Counted from the first letter of the stretch, positions 37,056 through 46,660 are shown. The stretch: 64,000 nt of DNA from Kiloniella laminariae (GCF_027214005.1 NZ_JAPWGY010000006.1:124001-188000), one strand, 5' to 3'. Program-made: numbers and translations. The notes: generated by a model from the letters alone, not told the origin.

Positions 37056-37997
37056 ATGTCTGACATAAATAATATGTACAACAAACTACACCATCACCTT
37101 TCAGATCTGCACGCCTTTGACACCGCCGCCCGACAGGGGAGCCTGACTAAAGCAGCAAAACTGTTACGCCTGACACAGCCAGCCCTCAGCCAAAAAATCA
37201 AACGTCTTGAAACCTATATGGGCGAACCTCTCTTTCACCGCCAGAACCGCGGGATAACCCTCACCCGCGCGGGACAGCTACTCCACGCAACATCCCGGGA
37301 AAATTTTAACGACCTGCTTCAGGTTTTTCACTCGATTGAAAACGAAAAAACCACCACTCGCGTTCGCATCAGCACTGACTTTGCCTTTGCCTCCCATTGG
37401 TTACTCCCCAGATTGCCACTGCTTCGCGACCAGTTTCGGGATCTTGATATCCAGGTCTTCACCTCCCAAACCCCTTCTGACGCCCTGGCAAAAGATCCGG
37501 CACAGGTAACGATCCTTTCATCGGACATAGAAAGCGATTTGGTCATTGCCCTGACAACGCCACCAGAAAGCACACCAACAAACCAGATCCTCTTTGCCGA
37601 AGAGGTCCTCGCTGTTTGCAGTCCTGTATTTCTGGAAAAATATGGGCCGATTACAAGCCCTCATGATTTGTTGAAACTTCCCCTTCTCAACCTCTCTGCT
37701 GCCCCCGAAGCTCCCTGGTACAACTGGGACAGCTGGTTTCAAAGCCAGGATATTCTCGGGCCCAAAACGCATGCACCCACGAGCCTCAGCAACTACGCAT
37801 TGGTCCTACAGGCAGCTCTGGATCACCAGGGTGTCGCCCTGGGATGGTATGGGCTGATCGACAAGTTTCTTGAAAGCGGTCAGCTTGTCCCCGCTTGCCC
37901 CGGCACGGTTAAAAGCAACCGGGCCTATATTCTCTATCGCCGCAAAGCGACAAGTTCCAATGTCGAAGCGGTTTTCAACTGGATTACCAAACAGTAA
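37056..37997 (+). CDS. LysR-family regulator divergent from betC (choline-sulfate utilisation regulator-like)
   Basis: About 313 residues from the ATG at 37056; a longer frame begins only with a TTG at 36984, within the intergenic repeats. The HTH is LHAFDTAARQGSLTKAAKLLRLTQPALSQKIKRLE and the LysR effector domain runs from about 95 to 300. Divergent placement next to betC matches the known arrangement of choline-sulfate utilisation regulators, so it probably activates betC in response to choline or choline sulfate. Confidence 0.85.
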   Translation: MSDINNMYNKLHHHLSDLHAFDTAARQGSLTKAAKLLRLTQPALSQKIKRLETYMGEPLFHRQNRGITLTRAGQLLHATSRENFNDLLQVFHSIENEKTTTRVRISTDFAFASHWLLPRLPLLRDQFRDLDIQVFTSQTPSDALAKDPAQVTILSSDIESDLVIALTTPPESTPTNQILFAEEVLAVCSPVFLEKYGPITSPHDLLKLPLLNLSAAPEAPWYNWDSWFQSQDILGPKTHAPTSLSNYALVLQAALDHQGVALGWYGLIDKFLESGQLVPACPGTVKSNRAYILYRRKATSSNVEAVFNWITKQ

Positions 37998-37998
37998 T

Positions 37999-38020
37999 CC
38001 CCTTTTAGCGGCAAAAGGGG
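37999..38020. terminator. Hairpin after the LysR gene
   Basis: CCCCTTTT-AGCGGC-AAAAGGGG has perfect 8-bp arms and begins just after the LysR stop codon. A following T-run is missing on the plus strand, so termination may be weak. Confidence 0.5.
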
Positions 38021-38114
38021 TGATCAGAATGGATGAGCATCCAAATCTGACTTGTTGAACAGCTTTTGGACGCGTATGACACAAGCTACATTTCCTCTAA
38101 GCAAGTGATCCGTT

Positions 38115-39353
38115 ATGAAACAAGCTCACGAGGCCCAACCGATGAAAGCCGGGGAATTCATTCCCCTAATGGCTTTGCTGATGTCTCTGGTCGCCTTATC
38201 AATTGATGCCATTTTACCCGCACTCCCCCTTATAGGAGAAGATCTCGGGCTGGCAAATTCCAATGATGCCCAGTTGATGGTCGGTGTTCTTTTCCTTGGG
38301 CTGGCTATCGGGCAAATCTTTTTTGGCCCAATGTCTGACAGCTATGGTCGCAAGCCCGCAATCTACCTTGGCCTCGTCATTTTTCTGGCTGGCTCTGTTA
38401 TCTCTGCGCTGGCCACCGATTACACACTGATGCTGGTCGGACGGTTCTTGCAAGGCATTGGGGCCTCTGGTCCGAGAACCATCAGCATCGCCCTGATCCG
38501 CGATCAATATGAAGGACGGGCTATGGCCCGGATCATGTCCTTTATCATGGCTGTGTTTATCCTGGTTCCGACAATCGCCCCGGCACTCGGACAGATGATC
38601 CTGCAACTGGCCCAATGGCACAGTATTTTCTACAGCTTCTGCCTTCTCGGCACCATTGCCCTTATCTGGTTCGCCCTGCGTCAGCCGGAAACACTTTCAC
38701 TGGAAAACCGCAGCCCCTTTTCCCGCACTCATATCTGGGGCAGCATCAAAATCATTCTGGCCAATCGCCAATCGCGTTCCTATATGATTGCAGCCGGCGT
38801 TGTTTTTGGTGCTTTTGTCGGCTATCTCAATAGCGCCCAGCAGATTTTCCAGGACATTTACTTTATCACTGATCTCTTCCCGCTGTATTTTGCTGTCCTC
38901 GCCCTTTCAATCGGGATTGCCTCTTTCGTCAACGCGAAACTTGTTATCAAACACGGTATGCGCAAGCTCTCACAAACAGCGTTGGTGGCCATGACAATAC
39001 TGGCCCTGGGCTTCTCTCTTATGGTTGCCCTGACAAACAGTGCTCCCCCGCTCTGGGGCTTCATGGCCTACATGATCACAAGCTTTTTCTGTATTGGCCT
39101 GCTTTTCAGCAACTTTAACGCCCTTGCAATGGAGCCCTTGGGCAAGATTGCCGGAATAGCCTCTGCTGTTATTGGGTCTGTCACAACTTTCATCTGTATG
39201 GCTATCGGTGTCACCATTGGCCAGATCTATAACGGCACAGTTCTGCCACTGGTTTCTTCTTTTGCAATACTCGGTCTGATTTCGCTCTTGATCGTATTCT
39301 GGGTAGAACGCAAAAGCACCACTGCCATCGGCTCACAGCCAACTTCTCGCTGA
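38115..39353 (+). CDS. MFS multidrug efflux transporter, Bcr/CflA family
   Basis: 412 residues with 12 predicted membrane helices. The family signature is FFGPMSDSYGRKPAIYLGL in the helix 2-3 loop, with the drug-exporter motif C region GRFLQGIGASGPRTISIALIRD. Proton-driven export of drugs or metabolites is expected. It stands alone between the LysR gene and the DoxX gene, with no regulator of its own. Confidence 0.88.
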   Translation: MKQAHEAQPMKAGEFIPLMALLMSLVALSIDAILPALPLIGEDLGLANSNDAQLMVGVLFLGLAIGQIFFGPMSDSYGRKPAIYLGLVIFLAGSVISALATDYTLMLVGRFLQGIGASGPRTISIALIRDQYEGRAMARIMSFIMAVFILVPTIAPALGQMILQLAQWHSIFYSFCLLGTIALIWFALRQPETLSLENRSPFSRTHIWGSIKIILANRQSRSYMIAAGVVFGAFVGYLNSAQQIFQDIYFITDLFPLYFAVLALSIGIASFVNAKLVIKHGMRKLSQTALVAMTILALGFSLMVALTNSAPPLWGFMAYMITSFFCIGLLFSNFNALAMEPLGKIAGIASAVIGSVTTFICMAIGVTIGQIYNGTVLPLVSSFAILGLISLLIVFWVERKSTTAIGSQPTSR

Positions 39354-39370
39354 GGCAGCGCGCTAAATCC

Positions 39371-39405
39371 ACAAGGGCCTCCGTCATATATCCGGAGACC
39401 CTTGT
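39371..39405. terminator. Hairpin between convergent MFS and DoxX genes
   Basis: ACAAGGGCCTCCG and CGGAGACCCTTGT form a 13-bp stem with one mismatch around an 8- to 9-nt loop. It lies 17 bp after the MFS stop and 27 bp after the convergent DoxX stop. The T-tail is short. Confidence 0.6.
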
Positions 39406-39432
39406 GAGTTTCATCACTTAAGCATCATAAGA

Positions 39433-39837
39433 TCAATCGGGCTTGATTGCGTAACGCCCGCTACCAGTAAAGAGCAGCACCACAGCTGTCATCAGGAAAA
39501 AGCCCTGCAATTCGAGTTCCCAACCACCGCTTTTGGTGAAGTTGGCAAACTGGTCCGAGTGCACCAGGATAAGTGCAAAGATCATATTTCCCGCGACAAG
39601 AAGTGCACCCAACCGCGAGAATACACCGAAGATTATAAGGATAGGCCCAAGAACCTCTCCAAGGAATACACCATAGGCAATAAAGCCAGGGAGCCCTATT
39701 TCAAGGAGCTTCCCGCCAATGAAATCAAGGCTACCCGGATTACCGACCTTGGCAAACCCATGAAAAATCATCAGCCCCCCAAGCGTAAGACGCAGCAATA
39801 AAAGACCAAAAGCAGGATTGTTGAAAATGCTAAGCAT
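39433..39837 (-). CDS. DoxX-family membrane protein
   Basis: About 134 residues with four membrane helices; LLLLRLTLGGLMIFHGFAKV and GVFLGEVLGPILIIFGVFSRLGALLVAGNMI are typical of DoxX. The ATG at 39837 follows GGGGG at about 5 nt; an ATG at 39849 lacks a good ribosome site. DoxX-like proteins are linked to thiosulfate oxidation and redox stress in some organisms; the function here is unknown. It follows the xsc gene in the same direction but is separated from it by a terminator. Confidence 0.82.
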   Translation of the reverse strand: MLSIFNNPAFGLLLLRLTLGGLMIFHGFAKVGNPGSLDFIGGKLLEIGLPGFIAYGVFLGEVLGPILIIFGVFSRLGALLVAGNMIFALILVHSDQFANFTKSGGWELELQGFFLMTAVVLLFTGSGRYAIKPD

Positions 39838-39971
39838 TGTTGCCCCCATGTTGTTTCATCGTGAGCATGACAGAAATCCGGAATAAATTCCAGATCTGCT
39901 GTTTTATCGGACGACGAAGGACAAGAACGGCATAACTGGCCATATCCGCGATCTGATTGCACACACAAAAA

Positions 39972-39996
39972 AGAGCCACTCCAGAGGAATGGCTCT
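39972..39996 (-). terminator. Rho-independent terminator after xsc
   Basis: On the minus strand AGAGCCA...TGGCTCT (7-bp outer stem plus TCC/GGA inner pairs) is followed by six T. It begins 33 bp beyond the xsc stop. Confidence 0.85.
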
Positions 39997-40028
39997 CTTC
40001 TTTAAATCAGGTGAAGGCTGTCAAAATA

Positions 40029-41804
40029 TCAGACACCTTGCTGCGGCTGCATATCAGCGGGATCAATTCCTGCCACCTGCACCGGCTTGGTCATCGCATC
40101 ACGACGGAAAGGCTCACCCAGTTCCTGATTGAGGATCACCTCGATAAACGTCGTCACACCACTGCTCTGCGCAGCACAGGCTTCCTTCAGGGCAGACGTC
40201 AGTTCTGCCTGGGTTTTGACCGTTACGCCTTTCAGGCCACAGCCCTCGGCGACCTTGGCATAACTCAGGTGCGGATCAAGCTCTGTCCCGACAAAGTTAT
40301 TATCGTACCACAGGGTTGTATTGCGCTTTTCTGCACCCCATTGATAGTTACGGAAAATCACCATAGTTATGGCAGGCCACTCTTTTCTGCCAACAGAAGT
40401 CATTTCGTTCATGCTGATTCCGAAGGCACCATCACCGGCAAAGCCAACAACGGGAGTATCAGGACAGCCGATTTTTGCTCCGATGATAGAAGGAAAACCA
40501 TACCCACAGGGTCCAAAAAGCCCCGGCGCCAGATACTTGCGCCCCTGCTCAAAGGTTGGATAGGCATTCCCGATCGCACAGTTGTTCCCGATATCGCTTG
40601 AGATGATTGCTTCTTTTGGCAAACCATCCTGAATTGCCCGCCAGGCCATGCGCGGGGACATGCGATCTGCATCTCGTTTGCGAGAGTCTGCATTCCAGCT
40701 GGTTCCGGGATCATCTTCTTCATGATCCATACTGCTAAGCGTCTGCAACCAGGAAGACTTGGTATGGTGGATCAGCGCTTTACGCTCTTCGCGCCCCTTA
40801 TCACCCGCTGTTGGGCTCAACTGGGCCAGGATCTGCTGTGCAACCAGCTTGGCATCACCGCAGATACCTACCGTTACCTTTTTTGTCAGGCCAATACGGT
40901 CTGCATTGATATCCACCTGGATGATATTCGCCTGCTTCGGCCAATAATCGATACCATAACCGGGGAGTGTCGAGAATGGATTGAGACGTGTGCCGAGCGC
41001 TAGGACAACATCAGCCCTGGAAATCAGCTCCATCGCCGCTTTGGATCCATTATACCCCAACGGACCACAGGCCAGTGGGTGGCTGCCCGGGAAGCTGTCA
41101 TTATGTTGATAGCCACTGGCAACCGGCGCATCCAGTCGCTCGGCCAAAGCCTGGCAATCAGGGATCGCGTTACCAATCACCACTCCCGCCCCGGAAAGAA
41201 TAACCGGAAACTTTGCTTCGGAAAGCAGCCTTGCAGCCTCGGCAATTGCTGTTGCGCCTCCTGCAGGACGTTCAATCTTGACCCGTTGTGGCAGTTCGAT
41301 GTCGATGACCTTGGTCCAGAGATCGCGCGGCACGTTGACCTGGGCAGGGGCAGATCCTCTGATGGCCTTTTCAATCACACGGTTAAGAACTTCAGCCATC
41401 CGGGAAGGATCTCGTACTTCTTCCTGATAGCAGACCATATCCCTGAAAAGAGCCATCTGCTCAACTTCCTGAAACCCACCCTGACCAATTGTCTTGTTTG
41501 CGGCCTGGGGGGTGACCAGCAACATGGGGGTATGGTTCCAATAGGCCGTCTTGATCGGGGTGACAAAACCGGTAATTCCAGGCCCATTTTGCGCAATGCA
41601 CATGGCAATTTTGCCGGTTGTACGGGTGTAGCCGTCACAGATCATGCCGCCATTCGTTTCATGAGCCACATCCCAAAACTTGATACCTGCCTTGGGGAAG
41701 AGATCCGAAATCGGCATAAAAGCCGAACCGATAATTCCGAACCCGTGCTCGATGCCGTGCATCTGCAGGACTTTTACAAAAGCCTCTTCTGTCGTCATTT
41801 TCAT
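40029..41804 (-). CDS. xsc: Sulfoacetaldehyde acetyltransferase Xsc
   Basis: 591 residues from the ATG at 41804, 9 nt after AAGGGA. A ThDP-dependent enzyme: N-terminal PYR domain (MKMTTEEAFVKVLQMHGIEH, a near-signature of Xsc), central domain, and C-terminal PP domain with the ThDP motif GDGAFGISMNEMTSVGRKEW...FRN. It converts sulfoacetaldehyde plus phosphate to acetyl phosphate and sulfite, the key step for using taurine, isethionate or sulfoacetate. Phosphate acetyltransferase and sulfite-handling genes, often adjacent, are not found here. It has its own terminator and probably its own promoter. Confidence 0.95.
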   Translation of the reverse strand: MKMTTEEAFVKVLQMHGIEHGFGIIGSAFMPISDLFPKAGIKFWDVAHETNGGMICDGYTRTTGKIAMCIAQNGPGITGFVTPIKTAYWNHTPMLLVTPQAANKTIGQGGFQEVEQMALFRDMVCYQEEVRDPSRMAEVLNRVIEKAIRGSAPAQVNVPRDLWTKVIDIELPQRVKIERPAGGATAIAEAARLLSEAKFPVILSGAGVVIGNAIPDCQALAERLDAPVASGYQHNDSFPGSHPLACGPLGYNGSKAAMELISRADVVLALGTRLNPFSTLPGYGIDYWPKQANIIQVDINADRIGLTKKVTVGICGDAKLVAQQILAQLSPTAGDKGREERKALIHHTKSSWLQTLSSMDHEEDDPGTSWNADSRKRDADRMSPRMAWRAIQDGLPKEAIISSDIGNNCAIGNAYPTFEQGRKYLAPGLFGPCGYGFPSIIGAKIGCPDTPVVGFAGDGAFGISMNEMTSVGRKEWPAITMVIFRNYQWGAEKRNTTLWYDNNFVGTELDPHLSYAKVAEGCGLKGVTVKTQAELTSALKEACAAQSSGVTTFIEVILNQELGEPFRRDAMTKPVQVAGIDPADMQPQQGV

Positions 41805-42188
41805 CTTACGTAATCCCTTGCCTAAAAATTCTTCTCTTCGAACCAAGAAAATTCTCACCCGTTTCGGCCGTTTGAGCCGTTATTTTTATTCTGTCGCCTT
41901 GAGGCTGCATTATCAGAACAGCCGGTTTCAATAATCGGTAACCTTTGCACTGCCGCGTCTGGTTAGCACCGGCTCATCCGAGCCGCTCTTCACCCTGTAC
42001 TGCGACCACCTGCAACTCATCACCTCTTCACAAAAGCAACAAAATTGTCAGGCGCATAGGTCCAGATCGTTGGATCAATGAGACCAGATATTTCACTCAA
42101 GAAAATCGTTCCGAAAATGGTTGTTTTTGATCAGAAAAAAGAACGCTTTTCTATTACTTCAGACATGTTTCAGACGAGACGGCCCAAC
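41805..42188. other. Intergenic region upstream of xsc
   Basis: About 380 bp without a convincing gene; short ORFs here have no ribosome site or recognisable domain. It must contain the xsc promoter because the upstream TRAP-usp operon ends at the terminator at 42189-42225. No clear operator was recognised. Confidence 0.6.
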
Positions 42189-42225
42189 AAAAAAAGGGAG
42201 GCCGTCTCAGTTGAGACAGCCCCCC
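42189..42225 (-). terminator. Strand-specific Rho-independent terminator after usp
   Basis: In the minus-strand RNA, a 14-nt arm starting GGGGGGCTGTCTCA pairs with TGAGACGGCCTCCC (two G-U pairs), followed by seven T. On the plus strand the two G-U pairs become A-C mismatches, so it acts mainly leftward. It separates the TAXI-TRAP-usp operon from xsc. A second repeat, GAGACGGCC (42176-42184), could compete for the GGCCGTCTC arm (42200-42208). Confidence 0.88.
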
Positions 42226-42294
42226 TATTATAATCCATACAACATCTTCAGCGGATTTTTTTGTATCACCCCGCCAAGATCAGAACAGAAGCAT

Positions 42295-42723
42295 CTAGTT
42301 TCGCACCACCAGAACCGAACACTTTGCATGGCGCATCACCCGCGCAGCGTTCGGACCCAGCAGATAGTCCTCCATTCTTGGACGATGAGCCCCCATGATA
42401 ATCACATCACAGTTGATCTCATCGGCCACTCTGAGAATTTCTTCATAGGCATTCCCGTGGCCAACAATATGCTGCACCTTGATCTTGCTCGGGATATGCT
42501 CCATGACAAAAGCCTTCAGGGCATTTGTTGCACTTTGCATCACCTTTTCCTCATGATCTTTAGGAAAGAATGAGCTGACAATGCTGCTGCCAAAATTCGG
42601 CACCACCGTCATCACATGCAAGGTCGAGCCAAATGCATTGGCATATTCAACCCCGGCAGGCAAAGCTTTGTCCCAGCTATCCGCCTGCTGAAGATCGACA
42701 GCCAATAGGATATGTTTAAACAT
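42295..42723 (-). CDS. Universal stress protein (UspA family) linked to TRAP transporter
   Basis: 142 residues; the ATG at 42723 follows GAAGGAGAG at 7 nt, whereas a longer frame would overlap the permease gene. The Usp fold shows ILLAVDLQ at the start, VIIMGAHRPR, and an ATP-loop-like LLGPNAARVMRHAKCSVLVVRN at the end. It lies 13 bp after the TRAP permease stop. Usp proteins encoded with TRAP systems, such as TeaD of the ectoine TRAP, bind ATP and modulate transport; a similar role is likely. Confidence 0.9.
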   Translation of the reverse strand: MFKHILLAVDLQQADSWDKALPAGVEYANAFGSTLHVMTVVPNFGSSIVSSFFPKDHEEKVMQSATNALKAFVMEHIPSKIKVQHIVGHGNAYEEILRVADEINCDVIIMGAHRPRMEDYLLGPNAARVMRHAKCSVLVVRN

Positions 42724-42736
42724 CTGTTTCTCTCCT

Positions 42737-45559
42737 TCAGGCCGAGACCAGTTTTCCATCAGCTGTCCGCTCACGCCGACGCTGTAACATCACAACCAGC
42801 CCCAAAAACAACAGGGCAGGAATATAAAAAAGCTCCTTTGCGGGGCGTTCCACCGGCATCCCGATGGATAGAATTGTCTGATCAAAATCAAACCCGGCTT
42901 TTTCCGCTGGGGAATCGAAAGTGACCGCATCAATGATATGTTTGCCATCCTGTTCGATCACTTCCAGCCCGTAGGCCTCCAAACGCTCCTCGCCTGTCGG
43001 CTCATCTCCGACAACCAAAAGCATGGTCAGACTGATCGGTTGCCCCACTTCATCAAAACCATCCACCCGCAGCCGTAGCTCATCTTTCGGAGAAGCATCC
43101 ATCAGGGATTGCACCAACTGGTCACCCCCACGTTCCTCATAAGGAGGAATAACGTAATCCAGCCAAAACCCCGGACGGAAAAGGGTGAAGGCAATCAGCA
43201 CCAAAGCGATAGATTCCCATATTTTTGACTTGGTCAGGAAATACCCCTGCATCCCCGCAGTAAAAATCAACATCGCCGCCGTCGCGACAATAAAGACAAA
43301 AATGCCTTCCATAATCGTAACGTCGATCAAGAGAAGATCTGTGTTGAAGATAAAGAGGAACGGCAGAAGCGCGGTACGCATGGAATAGAAGAAGGCAACA
43401 AAGCCTGTCCGGATAGGATCACCCCCAGATACCGCTGCAGCGGCGAAGGAAGCCAGCCCGACCGGAGGCGTTACATCTGCCATAATCCCGAAATAGAAGA
43501 CAAACAGATGGACCGCAATCAATGGAACAATCAATCCGTTCTGCTGTCCAAGAGCAACAATCACCGGGGCCAGCAAGGCTGAAACCACAATATAATTGGC
43601 GGTCGTCGGCAGGCCCATTCCAAGGATCAGACTTAATATTGCCGTCCAGATCAGGATCAACATGATCTGCCCCATGGAAAGCAACTCAACCAATGCCGCC
43701 AGTTTGCCGCCGACACCCGTCTGATCAACCGCACCAACAATAATCCCGGCTGCAGCCGTTGCAATCCCGATGCCGATCATGTTCCGGGCACCACCGATCA
43801 TACCTTCAACCAGTTCATTGAACCCCCGGGCAAGAGTCCCGGTTTTGTCTTCGTGACGGAAGAAAGCGAAAACATAACGCTGTGTCAGCAGGATAAACAG
43901 CATCAAGGAAGTTGCCCAGAAGGCTGAAAGACTTGGCGACTTGCGCTCGACCATCAGCAACCAGATCAGCACCACGACGGGAAGCAGAAAATGCAGTCCC
44001 GATTTAAGTGTCGCACCGATCTCAGGCAAGGTCATCACAGGTTCGTTCGGATCATCCAAAACAAGGTCAGGATAGGATGAGCTGAAACGGACCAGAAGCA
44101 GATAGACAAACAGCACCAGGCCGCCCATGACCCAAGGCGTCCAAACAGCCCCGGCATAATTTTGAATCAGTGCCGTCAGGAAAAACAGACCAAAGGAGCC
44201 GATCACCAGATTGCCTAGAACAATCGCTCCGGTAGAAATCGTCCGGGCGAAGGTTTCATCGCTGGCCAAGCGTTTTGTTAACTTGATCAGGAAAAATTGA
44301 ACCACCAGGATAAACAGCACCGCCCCCAGCCGCATTGCTGTAGTTTCGAGCACCGCATAGACCTCGGAAAGATAATACAGCCCCCCCATTAAAGTCAAAA
44401 TGACGGACATCGTGATGGCCCAGGACAGACAAATATCCTTGCCGGATTTCGATACACCTGGTTTTTGCAAACCCTGCATACCAAGCTTCTTGGCTTCAAG
44501 ATGAACAATGTACACCAGTGCAATATAGGAAATAATTGCGGGCAAAAAGGCGTGTTTGACGACTTCAAAATAAGGAATATTTACATATTCCACCATCAGG
44601 AAAGCCGCTGCCCCCATCACCGGTGGCATGATCTGACCGTTCACAGAAGAGGCAACCTCGACGGCTCCGGCTTTTTCAGCGCTGAAGCCGACACGCTTCA
44701 TCATCGGGATTGTAAAGGTCCCCGTCGTCACAACGTTAGCGATGGATGACCCGGAGATAAGACCGGTCATACCCGAGGCAACAACCGCAGCTTTCGCCGG
44801 GCCGCCACTGAAATGTCCCATCAGGGAGAAGGCAACTTTAATGAAGTAGTTCCCGGCACCAGCCCGATCAAGCAATGCTCCAAAGAGGACAAACAGGAAA
44901 ACCAGATCCGTCGAGACCCCCAAAGCAATGCCAAAGACGCCATTGGAAGACAGCCACTGTTGATCAACGACCCCGCCAAACGACGAGCCTTTCCAGGCGA
45001 TCAGATCAGGGGCAAAGGGCCCAAAGAAGGTGTAGCCGAGAAAAACCATAGCCACCACCATCAGCGGAGGGCCAAGTGCCCGACGGGTTGCCTCCAACAA
45101 AAGTACCATTCCGATAATGGAGACAACAATGTCAATCTGGTTTGGACTTGCCGGGCGACTGGACAGTCTTGACCCTGTCAATGTATTGACCAGGGCTGTA
45201 TCAGCAATAAAAATGTAAAAAGCACAAAACGCACTTAATAACGCCAAAGCCCAGTCAAACATCGGAATGCTGCGACGGGGGGAATTTTTGAATGCGGGAT
45301 AAGCCAGAAAAGCCAGAAAGATGGCAAACGCCAGGTGAATGGGACGAGCTTCTTTGGCTGAGAACGATCCCCAGGAAATAGCCGACGGGACAGGAGATGA
45401 GATCCAGATCTGAAATATTGACCAGATCAGCGCCGTCGCGGCCATAAGCAACACAATTTTCCGGTTGGTCGGGATACGCCCTCCCGTATCGGTCGATGCG
45501 ACGAGGTCCTGGAGCTCTTCTTCGCTCAGCGTCGCATTGTCAGAATTATCTCTAGCCAT
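42737..45559 (-). CDS. TRAP transporter fused permease (DctQM type, TAXI-associated)
   Basis: About 940 residues, many membrane helices: an N-terminal DctQ-like part (about 35-160) and a DctM-like 12-helix core (about 170-700) with GMTGLISGSSIANVVTTGTFTIPMMKRVG and GMGLPTTANYIVVSALLAP. The C-terminal extension (about 700-940) carries a soluble segment with a PDZ-like AVTFDSPAEKAGFDFDQTILSI and ends with one more helix, as in TRAP-fused proteins with a DUF3394-like tail. The ATG at 45559 follows AGGGA at 7 nt. It works with the TAXI receptor encoded upstream. Confidence 0.93.
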   Translation of the reverse strand: MARDNSDNATLSEEELQDLVASTDTGGRIPTNRKIVLLMAATALIWSIFQIWISSPVPSAISWGSFSAKEARPIHLAFAIFLAFLAYPAFKNSPRRSIPMFDWALALLSAFCAFYIFIADTALVNTLTGSRLSSRPASPNQIDIVVSIIGMVLLLEATRRALGPPLMVVAMVFLGYTFFGPFAPDLIAWKGSSFGGVVDQQWLSSNGVFGIALGVSTDLVFLFVLFGALLDRAGAGNYFIKVAFSLMGHFSGGPAKAAVVASGMTGLISGSSIANVVTTGTFTIPMMKRVGFSAEKAGAVEVASSVNGQIMPPVMGAAAFLMVEYVNIPYFEVVKHAFLPAIISYIALVYIVHLEAKKLGMQGLQKPGVSKSGKDICLSWAITMSVILTLMGGLYYLSEVYAVLETTAMRLGAVLFILVVQFFLIKLTKRLASDETFARTISTGAIVLGNLVIGSFGLFFLTALIQNYAGAVWTPWVMGGLVLFVYLLLVRFSSSYPDLVLDDPNEPVMTLPEIGATLKSGLHFLLPVVVLIWLLMVERKSPSLSAFWATSLMLFILLTQRYVFAFFRHEDKTGTLARGFNELVEGMIGGARNMIGIGIATAAAGIIVGAVDQTGVGGKLAALVELLSMGQIMLILIWTAILSLILGMGLPTTANYIVVSALLAPVIVALGQQNGLIVPLIAVHLFVFYFGIMADVTPPVGLASFAAAAVSGGDPIRTGFVAFFYSMRTALLPFLFIFNTDLLLIDVTIMEGIFVFIVATAAMLIFTAGMQGYFLTKSKIWESIALVLIAFTLFRPGFWLDYVIPPYEERGGDQLVQSLMDASPKDELRLRVDGFDEVGQPISLTMLLVVGDEPTGEERLEAYGLEVIEQDGKHIIDAVTFDSPAEKAGFDFDQTILSIGMPVERPAKELFYIPALLFLGLVVMLQRRRERTADGKLVSA

Positions 45560-45644
45560 CCCCAATTCCCTGTTTTCTCACCTGAGCGTCGGCTTCTACG
45601 AGCTTTCATGATCAGGATTTTGTGCAGATTGAGATCAACGCAAA

Positions 45645-45678
45645 TACGGGCGGAAGACTCGAGGTCCTCTCGCCCGCA
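45645..45678 (-). promoter_or_regulatory. Intercistronic hairpin between TAXI receptor and permease genes
   Basis: On the minus strand TGCGGGCG pairs with CGCCCGTA (one G-U pair) around an 18-nt loop that can extend the stem further. It begins 14 bp after the receptor stop. Like the phnD-phnC hairpin it may favour excess receptor over permease. Confidence 0.55.
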
Positions 45679-45691
45679 TCACTGGACCGGA

Positions 45692-46660
45692 TTACATCCA
45701 GCCGCGTTCTTTGTAATAACGGATCGCACCCTCGTGCAAAGGAGCAGACAGATTTTTCACAATCATGTCTTTTTCTTCAAGGTGCTCAAATGCAGGATGC
45801 ATTTTCTTGAAACGACCAAAGTCATCAAAAACTGCTTTCACCATCTGATAGACGACTTCTTCATCAACAGCGGTTGAGCTGATGAAAGTTGCGCCAACAC
45901 CAAAGGTCGTGATGTCTTCATCAGTACCTGTATAGGTTCCGCCCTTGATGGATGTCATGTCATAATAGGCATTATCAGCAGCAAGTTTCTGGATCACATC
46001 GTTATCGACATTGATCAATTTTGATTCGCAAGAAGTCGTTGCTTCCTTGATGGTTCCACTTGGGTGACCAACTGTGAAAACAATCGCATCTACCTTGCCA
46101 TCACAAAGTGCAGCAGCCTGCTCGGAAGATTTCAATTCACCGGCAAAGGAGAAATCATCCATGGCCCAGCCCATTTTCTCCATCACGACTTCCATGGTCG
46201 CCCGCGCACCGGAACCCGGATCCCCGACGTTTACTTTTTTACCTTTCAGATCTTCAAAGGTCTTGATGCCGGAATCAGATCTGGCAACAACAGTAAAGGG
46301 CTCTGGGTGAACAGAGAAAACAGCCCGGAGTTCCTGATAAGCCCCATCCGGGAAGGTATCGGGAGCAGTTCCGTTATACCCATGATACTGCCAGTCTGAC
46401 TGGGCCACGCCCATGTCCAGATCACCCGAGCGCATACCATTGATATTAGCAACGGATCCGCCGGTTTTGTGGGTACAGTTGATATCGTGATCACTGGAGC
46501 CCTTGTTTACCAGACGGCAGATTGCACCACCTACCTGATAATAAACTCCTGTCTGCCCACCTGTACCAATCACAACGTGTTTGGTATCGGCAGCAAAAGC
46601 AGCGGATGACAGCAGGGCCGCACCTGCAACCGCAGTGAGTGCCAGTTTACGTACAAACAT
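45692..46660 (-). CDS. TAXI-family TRAP transporter solute-binding protein
   Basis: 322 residues. A Sec signal peptide covers residues 1-23 (MFVRKLALTAVAGAALLSSAAFA). The mature start VVIGTGGQTGVYYQVGGAICRLVNK is the hallmark of the TAXI family, followed by DLDMGVAQSDWQYHGYNG and GKKVNVGDPGSGARATMEVV. It captures a substrate in the periplasm for the fused permease. The ligand is unknown; nearby xsc hints at a sulfonate, while the shared RpiR site links it to the aminotransferase-BKACE operon. Confidence 0.93.
   Translation of the reverse strand: MFVRKLALTAVAGAALLSSAAFAADTKHVVIGTGGQTGVYYQVGGAICRLVNKGSSDHDINCTHKTGGSVANINGMRSGDLDMGVAQSDWQYHGYNGTAPDTFPDGAYQELRAVFSVHPEPFTVVARSDSGIKTFEDLKGKKVNVGDPGSGARATMEVVMEKMGWAMDDFSFAGELKSSEQAAALCDGKVDAIVFTVGHPSGTIKEATTSCESKLINVDNDVIQKLAADNAYYDMTSIKGGTYTGTDEDITTFGVGATFISSTAVDEEVVYQMVKAVFDDFGRFKKMHPAFEHLEEKDMIVKNLSAPLHEGAIRYYKERGWM

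Noticed and set aside
41945-42130. Short ORF upstream of xsc
   Set aside because: Composition is not protein-like, no ribosome site, no recognisable family; better explained as promoter DNA.
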